64,000 nucleotides of DNA, taken from JBOEGW01 sp050633625. GTDB lineage: Bacteria; Pseudomonadota; Alphaproteobacteria; Rhodobacterales; Rhodobacteraceae. The stretch spans positions 372,001-436,000 of the forward strand of contig JBOEGW010000007.1 in the NCBI GenBank assembly GCA_050633625.1, written 5' to 3'. The notes beneath the pieces are model-generated. The model made no database searches. It saw only the letters and a program-made list of their open reading frames with translations, and was not told the origin of the DNA. This document shows, one piece after another, positions 6,077-14,865 of the stretch; position 1 is the first letter of the stretch; every line of letters begins with the position of its first letter. The position numbers and the translations under genes are program-made.

Positions 6077-8098
6077 GTGGACATCGCTGCGCTCATCAAG
6101 AAACACCCTGATCACTGGAAGCGCGCCGCTGCGTTGCGCATGTTGGCCGTCGATGCTGTGCAAGCTGCCAATTCTGGCCACCCCGGTATGCCGATGGGCA
6201 TGGCCGATGTGGCGACTGTGCTGTTTGAAAAACACATGCGTTTTGACCCAGCGCGCCCGGACTGGCCGGATCGTGACCGCTTTGTGCTTTCTGCAGGTCA
6301 CGGCTCCATGTTGCTCTACGGGCTGCTGCACCTCACTGGGTATGAAGACATGACCATCGAGGAGATCAAAAACTTCCGCCAAACCGGCGCGAAAACGGCG
6401 GGGCACCCCGAATATGGCCATGCCGCCGGGATCGAAACCACCACAGGCCCATTGGGCCAAGGGATCGCAACCGCAGTTGGTTTTGCCATGGCCGAAGAAA
6501 TGTTGCGCGCCCGGTTTGGCAAGAAGGTACAAGACCACTTCACCTATGTGATCGCCGGGGACGGTTGCCTCATGGAAGGCATCAGCCACGAAGCCATCGG
6601 CCTTGCTGGCAAACAAAAGCTCTCCAAGCTGATCGTGCTCTGGGACAACAACAACATCACAATCGACGGCACGGTCGATGCCGCCTGCGTGACCGATCAG
6701 CACCAGCGATTCAAATCCGCCGGCTGGCAAGTGATCGCCTGTGACGGTCACGACCCCGATGACATTGACGCGGCGCTGACCACTGCGAAGGCGTCCAACA
6801 AGCCAACGATGATTGATTGCAAGACCCACATCGGCCTTGGGTCTTCCAAGCAAGACACGCCAAAAGCACATGGATCGCCCCTGGGGGCCGAGGAAATCGT
6901 CAAACTGCGCGAAACATACGGCTGGAGCGCCCCGGCGTTTGAAATCCCGGCGGACATTGCAGCGCAGTGGAAAGCCATCGGCGCAAAAGGCGCAGAGACG
7001 CGCCGCGAATGGGAAGGTCGCCTTGCCGAACTCTCCAATCAACGTCAGGCAGAATTTGCCCGCGTGTTCGGCCTGCAAGCCCCGAAAAAGCTCTCAGCGC
7101 GCATCAAAGCCCTCAAAAAGCAGATTTCCGCTGACGCGCCCAAAGTCGCCACGCGAAAATCCTCCGAAATGGTGCTCGAAGTCGTCAACCCGATCATGCC
7201 CGAAAACATCGGCGGATCGGCCGACCTCACAGGCTCCAACCTGACGCTGACAGCGGAACTGGGGGATTTCGATCAAAACAACCGCAAAGGGCGCTATGTG
7301 CGCTACGGCATTCGGGAACACGGCATGGCGGCCGCGATGAACGGCATCACCCTGCACGGCGGGCTGCGTGCCTATGGCGGGACATTCTTTGCCTTTGTCG
7401 ACTATGCGCGCGGCGCGATGCGGCTGTCCTCGCTGATGGGCGTGCCCGTCACCTATGTGATGACCCATGACAGCATCGGCCTTGGCGAAGATGGTCCAAC
7501 CCACCAACCCGTGGAACACCTCGCGATTTGTCGTGCCACCCCAAACAGCTACACCTTCCGCCCTTGTGACACAGTGGAAACCGCTGAAGCTTGGGAAATC
7601 GCTCTGACCTCTGAGCGCACGCCTTCGGTGCTGTCGCTGTCGCGCCAAGGTCTGCCGACCCTGCGTGTGGACCACAAAAACACCAACCTCACCGCCAAAG
7701 GGGCCTATGTCTTGGCCGATAGCGAAGGCAAACGCCAAGCGATCCTGATCGCCACCGGCTCTGAGGTGGAAATCGCTATGAAAGCCCGCGACATATTGCA
7801 GTCTGAGGGCATCGGCACGCGCGTTGTGTCCATGCCTTGTATGGAACTGTTTGCGCAACAAGACGAAGCCTACCGAAAGAAAATCCTGCCGCCCGGCCCG
7901 GTGCGCGTTGGGGTCGAAGCGGCCTTGCGTGACGGCGGTTGGGACCGGTGGTTGCTTGGCGAACGTGGCCGCGAAAAGAAAGCCGCTTTTGTTGGCATGA
8001 CAGGCTTTGGTGCCTCCGCCCCGGCGGATGAATTGTACCGAGATTTCGGGATCACCGCAGAAAACGTCGTCGCCTCGGTGAAGGCAATGATCGCCTAA
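6077..8098 (+). CDS. tkt: Transketolase
   Basis: 673-residue thiamine-diphosphate enzyme of the non-oxidative pentose phosphate pathway, moving two-carbon units between sugar phosphates. Shows ANSGHPGMPMGMADV, the ThDP motif GDGCLMEG with DNNNITIDGTV, the pyrimidine domain GIREHGMAAAMNGI, and HDSIGLGEDGPTHQPVEHL. Length matches the family. It starts at GTG with AAAGAGG eight bases upstream. It stands near two gap genes, as in the central-carbon clusters of this order. A strong terminator follows. Confidence 0.96.
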   Translation: MDIAALIKKHPDHWKRAAALRMLAVDAVQAANSGHPGMPMGMADVATVLFEKHMRFDPARPDWPDRDRFVLSAGHGSMLLYGLLHLTGYEDMTIEEIKNFRQTGAKTAGHPEYGHAAGIETTTGPLGQGIATAVGFAMAEEMLRARFGKKVQDHFTYVIAGDGCLMEGISHEAIGLAGKQKLSKLIVLWDNNNITIDGTVDAACVTDQHQRFKSAGWQVIACDGHDPDDIDAALTTAKASNKPTMIDCKTHIGLGSSKQDTPKAHGSPLGAEEIVKLRETYGWSAPAFEIPADIAAQWKAIGAKGAETRREWEGRLAELSNQRQAEFARVFGLQAPKKLSARIKALKKQISADAPKVATRKSSEMVLEVVNPIMPENIGGSADLTGSNLTLTAELGDFDQNNRKGRYVRYGIREHGMAAAMNGITLHGGLRAYGGTFFAFVDYARGAMRLSSLMGVPVTYVMTHDSIGLGEDGPTHQPVEHLAICRATPNSYTFRPCDTVETAEAWEIALTSERTPSVLSLSRQGLPTLRVDHKNTNLTAKGAYVLADSEGKRQAILIATGSEVEIAMKARDILQSEGIGTRVVSMPCMELFAQQDEAYRKKILPPGPVRVGVEAALRDGGWDRWLLGERGREKKAAFVGMTGFGASAPADELYRDFGITAENVVASVKAMIA

Positions 8099-8117
8099 AC
8101 CCTTATGACGCCAAGAA

Positions 8118-8150
8118 AAACGGGGTGCCTTGCTGCGCCCCGTTTTTTTT
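8118..8150 (+). terminator. Terminator of tkt
   Basis: ACGGGGTGC / GCGCCCCGT stem with CTTGCT loop, followed by a run of eight Ts, 20 bp after the stop codon. Confidence 0.93.
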
Positions 8151-8223
8151 GTGCGTTGGCGATGCATTTGACCTTTCCAAAGGAGCCTGCCAGTGTTGAG
8201 CCATTCTTAGAGCGGAGTTCATT

Positions 8224-9237
8224 ATGTCAGGGTCTTTCCCCCGCTTTTACGCCTTCGCGCCCCATCTGCTCGCCGCCGGAGCCGCGCTGCTCTACGCTTG
8301 GATGATATCGCGCACCCCTTACGTCACATCGGGGCTGCAATTCGTCGCGCCGCTCATCGTCATTCTCGGCGTGCATTTGGCCTGGGTCGCCGCCACGCAA
8401 GGCCTCAAACCCGGCCTGACCGCCCAAATCCAAAAACGCAGCGCCACAACGGCCCTGACCCTGAGCATCGCTCTGTTCGCAATGACGATTTTGCTGCCAC
8501 ATCCAATAGACGCCTCCCCCTCCTCCGACATCGGTGGAGCGATCGGAATTGGCCTTAGCTTGGTGTTTTGCGTGGCTGTGCTAATTGGGGTTGTGTATCT
8601 GATCATCCTCGTGTTTCGCGTGATCGGCATGATTGTGCGCCAACTCACGAAAGGCTCGGATGACCCGCCCAACACGCGCCTGTTTGAAGCGGCGAGTTTG
8701 GTGCTCACCTTTGGCGTCTTGGGAGTGGCCTCGCTCGAAGGTCTGCCGCAAGGCTTCAGGTTTTCTCCGCAGGGCAGCGCCACCGCGCAACAAACGATCA
8801 ACGCGCCGCGCGCCGCTATTTGGCAGGCACTTGAAAGTGCCACCACCCCAGAGGTGCCCCTCCCCAGCGCCCTATTGACCTTTCCACAGCCCGTGCGCGT
8901 TGAAGAAACCGGCGGCACCGCGCTTGGCGCCACGCGGATCGTGCATTTTTCGGGGCGTGAAGGGCGCGGCGCGCTTTCGCTCGTTGTGACAGCACGCAGC
9001 GACACCGCCGTCACCTATAGCGTCACCTCAGACACCACGCCTTTTTCCGGCTGGATCGGCTTTCATGCGATCACCTATAGCGTTGAGGATGACGGTGCAA
9101 AGACGCGCCTTTTGGTCCGCTTGGATTTTGACCGCCACCTCGCCCCGGCTTTTGCCTTTGCGCCCATGATGAAGGGCGCGGGATACCTCGCGATGGGCGT
9201 TTTGGCGCGCGATGTGAAGGCCCGCGCAGAAGGGTAA
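8224..9237 (+). CDS. Membrane protein with C-terminal SRPBCC-like domain
   Basis: 337 residues. Four or more hydrophobic segments lie in about 1-185 (including LQFVAPLIVILGVHLAWVAA and IGLSLVFCVAVLIGVVYLII), followed by a soluble region that begins ATAQQTINAPRAAIWQALES, the usual first strand and helix of an SRPBCC/polyketide-cyclase fold. Later parts (TRIVHFSGREGRGALSLVV, FSGWIGFHAITYSVED) fit its sheet. ATG 8224 has GAGCGGAG upstream. No function can be assigned; the START-like fold suggests lipid or hydrophobic ligand binding next to the membrane. Confidence 0.75.
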   Translation: MSGSFPRFYAFAPHLLAAGAALLYAWMISRTPYVTSGLQFVAPLIVILGVHLAWVAATQGLKPGLTAQIQKRSATTALTLSIALFAMTILLPHPIDASPSSDIGGAIGIGLSLVFCVAVLIGVVYLIILVFRVIGMIVRQLTKGSDDPPNTRLFEAASLVLTFGVLGVASLEGLPQGFRFSPQGSATAQQTINAPRAAIWQALESATTPEVPLPSALLTFPQPVRVEETGGTALGATRIVHFSGREGRGALSLVVTARSDTAVTYSVTSDTTPFSGWIGFHAITYSVEDDGAKTRLLVRLDFDRHLAPAFAFAPMMKGAGYLAMGVLARDVKARAEG

Positions 9238-9247
9238 GGCTAACCCC

Positions 9248-9607
9248 CTAAAACATGCGCCAAAACACAACGAAACCCACAAAAACCGCTACCGACACCC
9301 CGTAAATCCACTGCGCGCGCTCATGCATGGCCACGCCCCCATCACGGCGCACCAGCACAAGAATAAGAGCGTAAGCCGTTGAGACAGCAGCCAAAAGAGC
9401 CGACCAATCCATGTAGATGAGCAAGGCAGGCTCGCGGGTAAACGTCCCCAGCGCCAACATGAGCGTGAACACATGAAGCGCAATCGCAACCGTCAGCTCA
9501 AACGCGGCTTTGGGCCGCAGGTCGCGCAGCTCCCGGCGCAACGCCCATAACAAGACAGACATCACAGCATAGGGCAGTGCCCACCACAGAACAGACAGCA
9601 CGACCAT
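9248..9607 (-). CDS. Small hypothetical integral membrane protein
   Basis: 119 residues with about four hydrophobic segments (MVVLSVLWWALPYAVMSVLL; VAIALHVFTLMLALGTF; LLAAVSTAYALILVLV; IYGVSVAVFVGFVVFWRMF). No enzymatic motif. The start at ATG 9607 is two bases beyond the stop of the DUF808 gene, suggesting coupled translation; the longer open frame upstream reads through the other gene and is not protein-like. Function unknown. Confidence 0.72.
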   Translation of the reverse strand: MVVLSVLWWALPYAVMSVLLWALRRELRDLRPKAAFELTVAIALHVFTLMLALGTFTREPALLIYMDWSALLAAVSTAYALILVLVRRDGGVAMHERAQWIYGVSVAVFVGFVVFWRMF

Positions 9608-9609
9608 GA

Positions 9610-10584
9610 TCAATGCGCCGCTTTCGTTTTCCCCGTGACCTTGGCGATGACAGGGTTGATCCCCCGCGTCACGATCGGGATCAGCACCAGCCCAAGCGCA
9701 AAGCCAAACACCCCGTCTTGCGCCGCCGTTGCGAGCCATTTGACGGCCCCTTGCAGCCCCTCACCGACCAGATTCGCGGCGGCTTTGGCGTTGTCATGCA
9801 CAAAGTCATAAGGCACATGCCAGCCCATCTCATGCAGCGCATGGATGACGATATTGCCGCCGACCCAAAGCATCGCGGCGGTGCCAACGATCATCAGCAT
9901 CTTCATGAAATACGGCATCCCCTTGACCAGCCCACGCCCCAGCGCGCGAATGGCCCCAATGCGGCTCTTGCCAGACATCGCCAGCCCCAAATCGTCCATC
10001 TTTACAATGATCGCCACCGAGCCATAAACCGCCACAGTGATGCCCACCGCGACAGTCGCCAAAATGGCCCCTTCCATCCAAATATTGGTGTCAGGGATTG
10101 CGGACAGCGCGATGGTCATGATTTCTGCCGACAGGATAAAGTCGGTCTTGATCGCGCCCGACACCTTCTCTTCTTCAAGATGTGCCTTATCGCCCTCAAT
10201 GTGCTCTGCGGCGTCATAAACATGCTCATGCGGGAACAGCGCATGCCAGATCTTCTCAGCGCCCTCAAAACACAAATACCCCCCACCAATCATCAACAAG
10301 GGCGGGATGAGCCAAGGCGCCAGATTGGCAAGCAACAGCCCAGCCGGCAGCAGGATCAGCATCTTGTTCTTGATCGACCCAAGGGCGATCTTGCCCACAA
10401 TCGGCAACTCGCGGCTGGCATCAAATCCCGTGACATATTTGGGCGTCACCGCCGCATCATCAATCAACGCCCCGGCGGCCTTGGCCCCCGCCTTCGCCGC
10501 TTGCGACGCGATATCATCCACAGACGCCGCCGCGACCTTCGCGATCCCCGCCACATCATCCAAAAGCGCCAGAAGACCGCTCAT
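9610..10584 (-). CDS. DUF808 (YedI family) inner membrane protein
   Basis: 324 residues. Begins MSGLLALLDDVAGIAKVAAA with the conserved DDVAAIAK-type start, then VTPKYVTGFDASRELPIVGKI, KIWHALFPHEH, SGAIKTDFILSAEIMTIAL and several membrane helices. This is the DUF808/YedI family, whose role is unknown. ATG 10584 is preferred over the GTG two codons earlier because GAGGTG lies at the right distance. Upstream region faces the first gap gene. Confidence 0.9.
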   Translation of the reverse strand: MSGLLALLDDVAGIAKVAAASVDDIASQAAKAGAKAAGALIDDAAVTPKYVTGFDASRELPIVGKIALGSIKNKMLILLPAGLLLANLAPWLIPPLLMIGGGYLCFEGAEKIWHALFPHEHVYDAAEHIEGDKAHLEEEKVSGAIKTDFILSAEIMTIALSAIPDTNIWMEGAILATVAVGITVAVYGSVAIIVKMDDLGLAMSGKSRIGAIRALGRGLVKGMPYFMKMLMIVGTAAMLWVGGNIVIHALHEMGWHVPYDFVHDNAKAAANLVGEGLQGAVKWLATAAQDGVFGFALGLVLIPIVTRGINPVIAKVTGKTKAAH

Positions 10585-10724
10585 ACCCACACCTCAATTC
10601 TGTTTCGCGCCACTCTAACCAATGCCGCGCCCAAGGCAAAGACCGCGAATCCCTCTTTGCGCGACTTCTTGGCAGCTCGTTGCGCCCGCCATCTCGGTAT
10701 ACCCTGGTCCACAGTTAACGATCA

Positions 10725-10738
10725 CGGTTGCGCTAACG
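10725..10738. promoter_or_regulatory. LacI-type operator-like palindrome upstream of gap (first of two)
   Basis: CGGTTGCGCTAACG is an imperfect palindrome centred on CG, matching the pattern GTT-N2-CG-N-TAAC shared with 10755 and 12763. LacI-family sites have this central-CG symmetry. CceR, which controls gap and related genes in Rhodobacterales, is a candidate binder; that assignment is inference. Confidence 0.5.
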
Positions 10739-10754
10739 CCGCCGCCCCAGCGCA

Positions 10755-10768
10755 TGTTTTCGCTAACA
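10755..10768. promoter_or_regulatory. LacI-type operator-like palindrome upstream of gap (second of two)
   Basis: TGTTTTCGCTAACA, symmetric TGTT/AACA arms around a central CG. Its centre is exactly 30 bp from the site at 10725, close to three helical turns, so two dimers could bind the same face. Confidence 0.55.
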
Positions 10769-10879
10769 TATTGGCAAATAACCCAATTTTTAATTGGCCT
10801 CATATCTCTGCCCGCCTATACGAAGGCCAAGCGTACGGGGGTGCTGCGAGGCACCGCAGATCAATGAGGGGATCTAAAG

Positions 10880-11875
10880 ATGACAGTCACCGTCGGTATC
10901 AATGGATTTGGCCGGATTGGCCGCTGCACACTGGCCCAAATCGCAGGCTCTGGTCGCAATGATATCCAAGTCGTAAAAGTGAACGCCACAGGCCCGCTGG
11001 AAACAGCCGCGCATTTGCTGAAATACGACAGCGTTCATGGCCGCTATCCCCAAGACATCACTGTCGGGGACGGCACTTTGGACGTGGGGCGCGGCCCGAT
11101 GGACATGTATTCGACTTACGATATGAACGAGCTGGACTGGACCGGCTGTGATGTGGTGCTTGAATGCACAGGCAACTTCAACGACGGCGAAAAAGCCAAA
11201 GCCCACCTTGAGCGCGGCGCGCGCAAAGTGTTGATCTCTGCCCCGGCGAAAAACGTCCAAAAAACCATCGTGTTTGGCGTGAACGACGAAAAGCTGCTCG
11301 CCGCTGACAACATGGTTTCCAACGGCTCTTGCACCACAAACGGTCTCGCGCCGATTGCCAAAGTGCTCAACGATACTGTCGGCATTGAGCGCGGGATTAT
11401 GACAACGATCCACAGCTACACCGGCGATCAGCCCACTTTGGATCGACGCCATGATGATCTGTACCGCGCGCGCGCCGCTGCAATGGCCGTGATCCCGACC
11501 TCCACAGGCGCCGCCAAAGCCCTTGGCGAAGTGCTGCCCGAACTCGCCGGTAAACTCGATGGCACTGCGCTGCGCGTTCCAACGCCCAACGTGTCTTGCA
11601 TTGATTTGACCTTTGAAGCTGGCAAGGACGTCACAGTTGAGGACATCAACGAAATCATGCGCGAAGCGGCGGCAGGCGAAATGGGCCGGGTGCTTGGCTA
11701 TGACACCGAACCAAAAGTGTCGATTGATTTCAATCACACCGAACAAAGCTCGATTTTCGCGCCAGACCAAACAAAGGTCATTGGCCGCACCGTGCGCGTT
11801 TTGGCTTGGTATGACAACGAGTGGGGGTTCTCGACCCGCATGGCCGATGTCGCCGCAATGATGGGCCGGATGTAG
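10880..11875 (+). CDS. gap: Type I glyceraldehyde-3-phosphate dehydrogenase, probably NADP-accepting paralogue
   Basis: 331 residues with GINGFGRIGR, the catalytic Cys151 in SNGSCTTN, HSYTGDQPTLD, TSTGAAKAL and the terminal WYDNEWGF. Two departures from the second gap gene stand out. At residue 36, where NAD-type enzymes have Asp, this protein has Ala (VNATGP), as in NADP-preferring GapB-like enzymes. The second Cys of SCTTNC is Gly155. It therefore may act in the gluconeogenic direction. GAGGGGATC precedes ATG 10880; two operator-like palindromes lie about 110-155 bp upstream; a terminator follows. Enzyme class is certain, cofactor is inferred. Confidence 0.94.
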   Translation: MTVTVGINGFGRIGRCTLAQIAGSGRNDIQVVKVNATGPLETAAHLLKYDSVHGRYPQDITVGDGTLDVGRGPMDMYSTYDMNELDWTGCDVVLECTGNFNDGEKAKAHLERGARKVLISAPAKNVQKTIVFGVNDEKLLAADNMVSNGSCTTNGLAPIAKVLNDTVGIERGIMTTIHSYTGDQPTLDRRHDDLYRARAAAMAVIPTSTGAAKALGEVLPELAGKLDGTALRVPTPNVSCIDLTFEAGKDVTVEDINEIMREAAAGEMGRVLGYDTEPKVSIDFNHTEQSSIFAPDQTKVIGRTVRVLAWYDNEWGFSTRMADVAAMMGRM

Positions 11876-11922
11876 GCCCCAAACGTAAGGGCCGGATGGT
11901 CGCCATCCGACTGTCAAAGATC

Positions 11923-11956
11923 AAAGCCCCGCCGGAGCCTTCCGCGCGGGGTTTTT
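11923..11956 (+). terminator. Terminator of the first gap gene
   Basis: CCCCGC and GCGGGG arms with an inner CGGA/TCCG, followed by TTTTT. Located about 50 bp after the stop and before the convergent AhpD-like gene. Confidence 0.9.
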
Positions 11957-11964
11957 CCTTGCTC

Positions 11965-12402
11965 CTAGCGCGCTGCGGGCTTGTCCCCAAGGCCAATCGC
12001 CAAACGGTTCCACGCATTCATCTGCGCAATCACCAAGGTCAAATCAACGATCTCCGCATCGCCAAAATGCGGCCTGAGCGCTTCAAAGACTGGCTCTGGC
12101 GCGCCTGTCGTTGCCACCAATGTCACAGCTTCGGCCCAAGCGAATGCTGCTTTCTCCGCCGGATCAAAAAACGCCACCTCGCGCCACACAGTCAAACAAT
12201 CAAGCCGCTGTTGATCCTCACCAAGCGCGCGCGCTTCACGGCTGTGCAGATCGACGCAATAGGCACAGCCGTTGATTTGTGACACCCGCAATTCGACCAA
12301 GGCCCGCAGCCGCTTGTCTATCAGCGGCATCTTATGTTTCGCCTTCGCCATACTGGCAATCGCCGCGCCATTGAGTGCCGCGTAATCCAATCGCTGTCCC
12401 AA
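11965..12402 (-). CDS. AhpD/carboxymuconolactone decarboxylase-family protein
   Basis: 145 residues with the family motif NGCAYCVDLHSREARALGE: a CxxC pair followed by His, the thiol-redox site of AhpD-like alkylhydroperoxidases. The rest is all helical (FFDPAEKAAFAWAEAVTLVA; VDLTLVIAQMNAWNRLAIGL). The start appears to be TTG at 12402 with GGGAG seven bases upstream; an internal ATG 17 codons later is the alternative. Members reduce peroxides or act as thiol oxidoreductases; the substrate here is unknown. Confidence 0.85.
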   Translation of the reverse strand: MGQRLDYAALNGAAIASMAKAKHKMPLIDKRLRALVELRVSQINGCAYCVDLHSREARALGEDQQRLDCLTVWREVAFFDPAEKAAFAWAEAVTLVATTGAPEPVFEALRPHFGDAEIVDLTLVIAQMNAWNRLAIGLGDKPAAR

Positions 12403-12507
12403 TTCCCGCTCCCCTAGAGTTTCCTAAGCCTATCCAAATCGCGCCAAAGCCTCAATAAACGCCGCTTTTGTCTTGCCTGCGCAGCGTGCTTGGCTCACAA
12501 CATCCTC

Positions 12508-12651
12508 ATGACAAACAAAATTGCCATCGGACTTCTGGTCCTCATCATTGCCTTCATCCTGCTGGATGTCGTGCTGTGGGGCGGGCAATCGCCGCTGTTT
12601 TTGGCGCGCAAGTTCTTTGTGTTTCTCGATTGGATCGCCTTCTGGCGCTGA
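12508..12651 (+). CDS. 47-residue membrane protein between the gap genes
   Basis: Short frame MTNKIAIGLLVLIIAFILLD... ending FFVFLDWIAFWR: one N-terminal membrane helix (residues 5-24) and a short amphipathic, aromatic C-terminus. I believe similar tiny proteins sit next to gap genes in related genomes, but that is from memory. No clear ribosome site is visible. It is too short for routine gene calling. Function unknown. Confidence 0.6.
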   Translation: MTNKIAIGLLVLIIAFILLDVVLWGGQSPLFLARKFFVFLDWIAFWR

Positions 12652-12762
12652 CGCCGGGCAGATATTTCGCCCCTATACGTCCACATACCTCGCCAGTTTG
12701 CACCCTCGATACCCACGGCCATTTGCCGCGTCCTGCCCTTGACCTTTTGCGCAAAATCGGAT

Positions 12763-12776
12763 TGTTAGCGATAACG
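12763..12776. promoter_or_regulatory. LacI-type operator-like palindrome upstream of second gap
   Basis: TGTTAGCGATAACG: arms GTTA/TAAC around central CG, one mismatch pair in the core. Lies 42 bp before the gap start, where it would overlap or abut the promoter. Same pattern as the sites at 10725 and 10755. Confidence 0.58.
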
Positions 12777-12817
12777 GAATTCGCCGCCCGTCGCGCGGCC
12801 AGCTCAAGGAGCATATC

Positions 12818-13816
12818 ATGACCCTCAAAGTCGCTATCAACGGGTTTGGCCGCATTGGCCGTTTGGTGCTGCGCGCCCTGCACGAACAAAACCGCCAAGA
12901 TATTCAAGTCGTCGCCATCAACGACCTTGGGCCGGTGGAGTCCAACGCGCATTTGCTGCAATTTGACAGCGTCCATGGCCGGTTCCCAAATGAGGTCATC
13001 GTCGACGGCGACACGATTGACGCAGGGGCCGGGCCAATGCGCGTCACCGCCATTCGCAATCCCGCCGAGCTGCCTTGGGGGGATGTTGATGTTGTGCTGG
13101 AATGCACAGGGATTTTTAAGGGAGACAAAGCCAAGGTTCACCTGGAAAACGGAGCCTCTCGCGTGCTCGTGTCCTGCCCCTCGCCCGGCGCTGACAAAAC
13201 CATCGTTTACGGGGTCAACCACGACACGCTCACAAGCACTGATCTGCACGTTTCAAATGCCTCTTGCACCACGAACTGTCTCGCGCCCGTGGCCCAAGTG
13301 CTCAACGAAACCGTGGGCCTCAAACGCGGCTTCATGACAACGATCCACAGCTACACAGGCGATCAACCGACGCTCGACACCATGCATTCTGACATGTACC
13401 GGGCGCGCGCCGCCGCCATGAGCATGATCCCTACCTCCACCGGCGCGGCCAAAGCTGTCGGCCTTGTGTTGCCTGAGTTAAACGGCGTGTTGGACGGTGT
13501 TGCGATCCGCGTGCCAACGCCCAATGTGTCCTGCGTCGACCTCACCTTTGAAGCCGCGCGTGACACCACGCCAGACGAAATCAACGATGCCATTCGCACA
13601 GCCGCCAATGGCCGCCTCAAGGGCGTGCTCGCCTATACCGACAAGCCGCTTGTTTCGATGGATTTCAACCACGACCCGGCGTCCTCTACCTTTGCCACTG
13701 ACCAAACCAAGGTCATGGACGGCAATTTCGTGCGGATTTTGACCTGGTATGACAACGAGTGGGGCTTTTCCAACCGGATGCTCGACACAGCCGCCCAAAT
13801 CGGAAAACACATCTGA
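12818..13816 (+). CDS. gap: Type I glyceraldehyde-3-phosphate dehydrogenase, NAD-type paralogue
   Basis: 332 residues with AINGFGRIGR, NAD-specifying Asp36 in INDLGP, catalytic Cys in SNASCTTNCLAP (classical Cys pair), HSYTGDQPTLD, TSTGAAKAVG and WYDNEWGFSNRM. AAGGAGC precedes ATG 12818. The enzyme interconverts glyceraldehyde-3-phosphate and 1,3-bisphosphoglycerate. It is roughly half identical to the gap gene at 10880 by eye, with the cofactor loop as the telling difference. An operator-like palindrome sits just upstream and a strong terminator follows. Confidence 0.96.
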   Translation: MTLKVAINGFGRIGRLVLRALHEQNRQDIQVVAINDLGPVESNAHLLQFDSVHGRFPNEVIVDGDTIDAGAGPMRVTAIRNPAELPWGDVDVVLECTGIFKGDKAKVHLENGASRVLVSCPSPGADKTIVYGVNHDTLTSTDLHVSNASCTTNCLAPVAQVLNETVGLKRGFMTTIHSYTGDQPTLDTMHSDMYRARAAAMSMIPTSTGAAKAVGLVLPELNGVLDGVAIRVPTPNVSCVDLTFEAARDTTPDEINDAIRTAANGRLKGVLAYTDKPLVSMDFNHDPASSTFATDQTKVMDGNFVRILTWYDNEWGFSNRMLDTAAQIGKHI

Positions 13817-13845
13817 CGTTGCGGCACCTTTGCCCTGATATGAAC

Positions 13846-13874
13846 GCCCCGGCTAGCCATCGCCGGGGCTTTTT
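13846..13874 (+). terminator. Terminator of second gap gene
   Basis: GCCCCGGC / GCCGGGGC perfect 8-bp stem with loop TAGCCATC, then TTTTT. Confidence 0.95.
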
Positions 13875-13906
13875 GCATAGGGTCACGCCAACACGGGGGA
13901 ACACTT

Positions 13907-14857
13907 ATGTTTTGGATCATTGCAATCCTTCCAGCGGGCCTATTGGCCCTTCTCGCACTTGGAGCCTTGCGCACAAAAAGCATTGCGTCCAAGGCCAGAA
14001 CCTTGGTGCCGCCAAGTGGAAAATTCATAAATATTTCAACGGGAAAACTGCATTACACCGATCAAGGAAGCGGTCAACCGATCCTCCTGATCCATGGTCT
14101 CGGCGGCCAGCTCAAATCCCTCACCCAACACCTCGTTCCGCTGCTTGAGAGCGATTTTCGCGTGATCAGTCTTGATCGCCCCGGCATGGGCTATTCTGAG
14201 CGCCCGCCCTCCATGCCCGCCGATATCGCCTCCCAAGCGGGCTATGTGGAGGAAGTGATTGATGCGCTTGGACTTGAGCGTCCTATTGTGCTGGGTCATT
14301 CGCTTGGCGGGGCCATTTCCGCCGGTCTTGCCCTGCGCGCCCCTGACAAGGTGGCCGCCCTCGCCCTGATCGCGCCCTTGCTGGTTCCCGCCTCTGGCCC
14401 CGCCGACGCCTTTAAGGGGCTGGCGGTGCAAAACGCCTTCATGCGCCGCCTGATCGCGGCCACAGTCGCCGTTCCCGCTTCTGTAAAAGGCGCAGCAGAA
14501 ACACGCGCAATGATTTTTGGCCCAGAACCGATCACGCCAGACTATGACATCGAGGGCGGCGGGCAGTTGTCCTTCACGCCAAAGAGCTTTCTCAATGCCT
14601 CGCGCGACTTTACCTCCGTGCCCATCGCCCTGCCCGCACAATCCAAACGCTACGATGAGATCACCTGCCCGGTGCGGGTTCTCTATGGGACTGAGGACCA
14701 AATCCTGAGTTTTGCGAAACAAGGCGAAGGGGTGAGCGCGCGCTATAAGCATTTTCGCCTGACCACCTTGCCTGGCGCCGGGCATATGCTGCCCCTGACA
14801 CAGCCCGAAGCCGTGGCCACACTTCTGCGCGAACTAGCCGCGGAGCTGGCTGCTTAA
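13907..14857 (+). CDS. Membrane-anchored alpha/beta hydrolase
   Basis: 316 residues. An N-terminal hydrophobic helix (about 2-22) anchors or exports it. The hydrolase core follows: oxyanion HGLGG (63-67), nucleophile Ser132 in GHSLGG, acid Asp264 in YGTEDQIL, and His293 in GAGHML, a complete catalytic triad. SLDRPGMGYSERP is typical of the family. GGGGGAAC lies before ATG 13907. Substrate unknown. Convergent with the diguanylate cyclase, 8 bp away. Confidence 0.9.
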   Translation: MFWIIAILPAGLLALLALGALRTKSIASKARTLVPPSGKFINISTGKLHYTDQGSGQPILLIHGLGGQLKSLTQHLVPLLESDFRVISLDRPGMGYSERPPSMPADIASQAGYVEEVIDALGLERPIVLGHSLGGAISAGLALRAPDKVAALALIAPLLVPASGPADAFKGLAVQNAFMRRLIAATVAVPASVKGAAETRAMIFGPEPITPDYDIEGGGQLSFTPKSFLNASRDFTSVPIALPAQSKRYDEITCPVRVLYGTEDQILSFAKQGEGVSARYKHFRLTTLPGAGHMLPLTQPEAVATLLRELAAELAA

Positions 14858-14865
14858 CTGGCTGT

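Noticed and set aside
9613..10962. 449-codon plus-strand frame over the DUF808 gene
   Set aside because: Low-complexity Arg/His/Pro peptide antisense to a recognisable protein.
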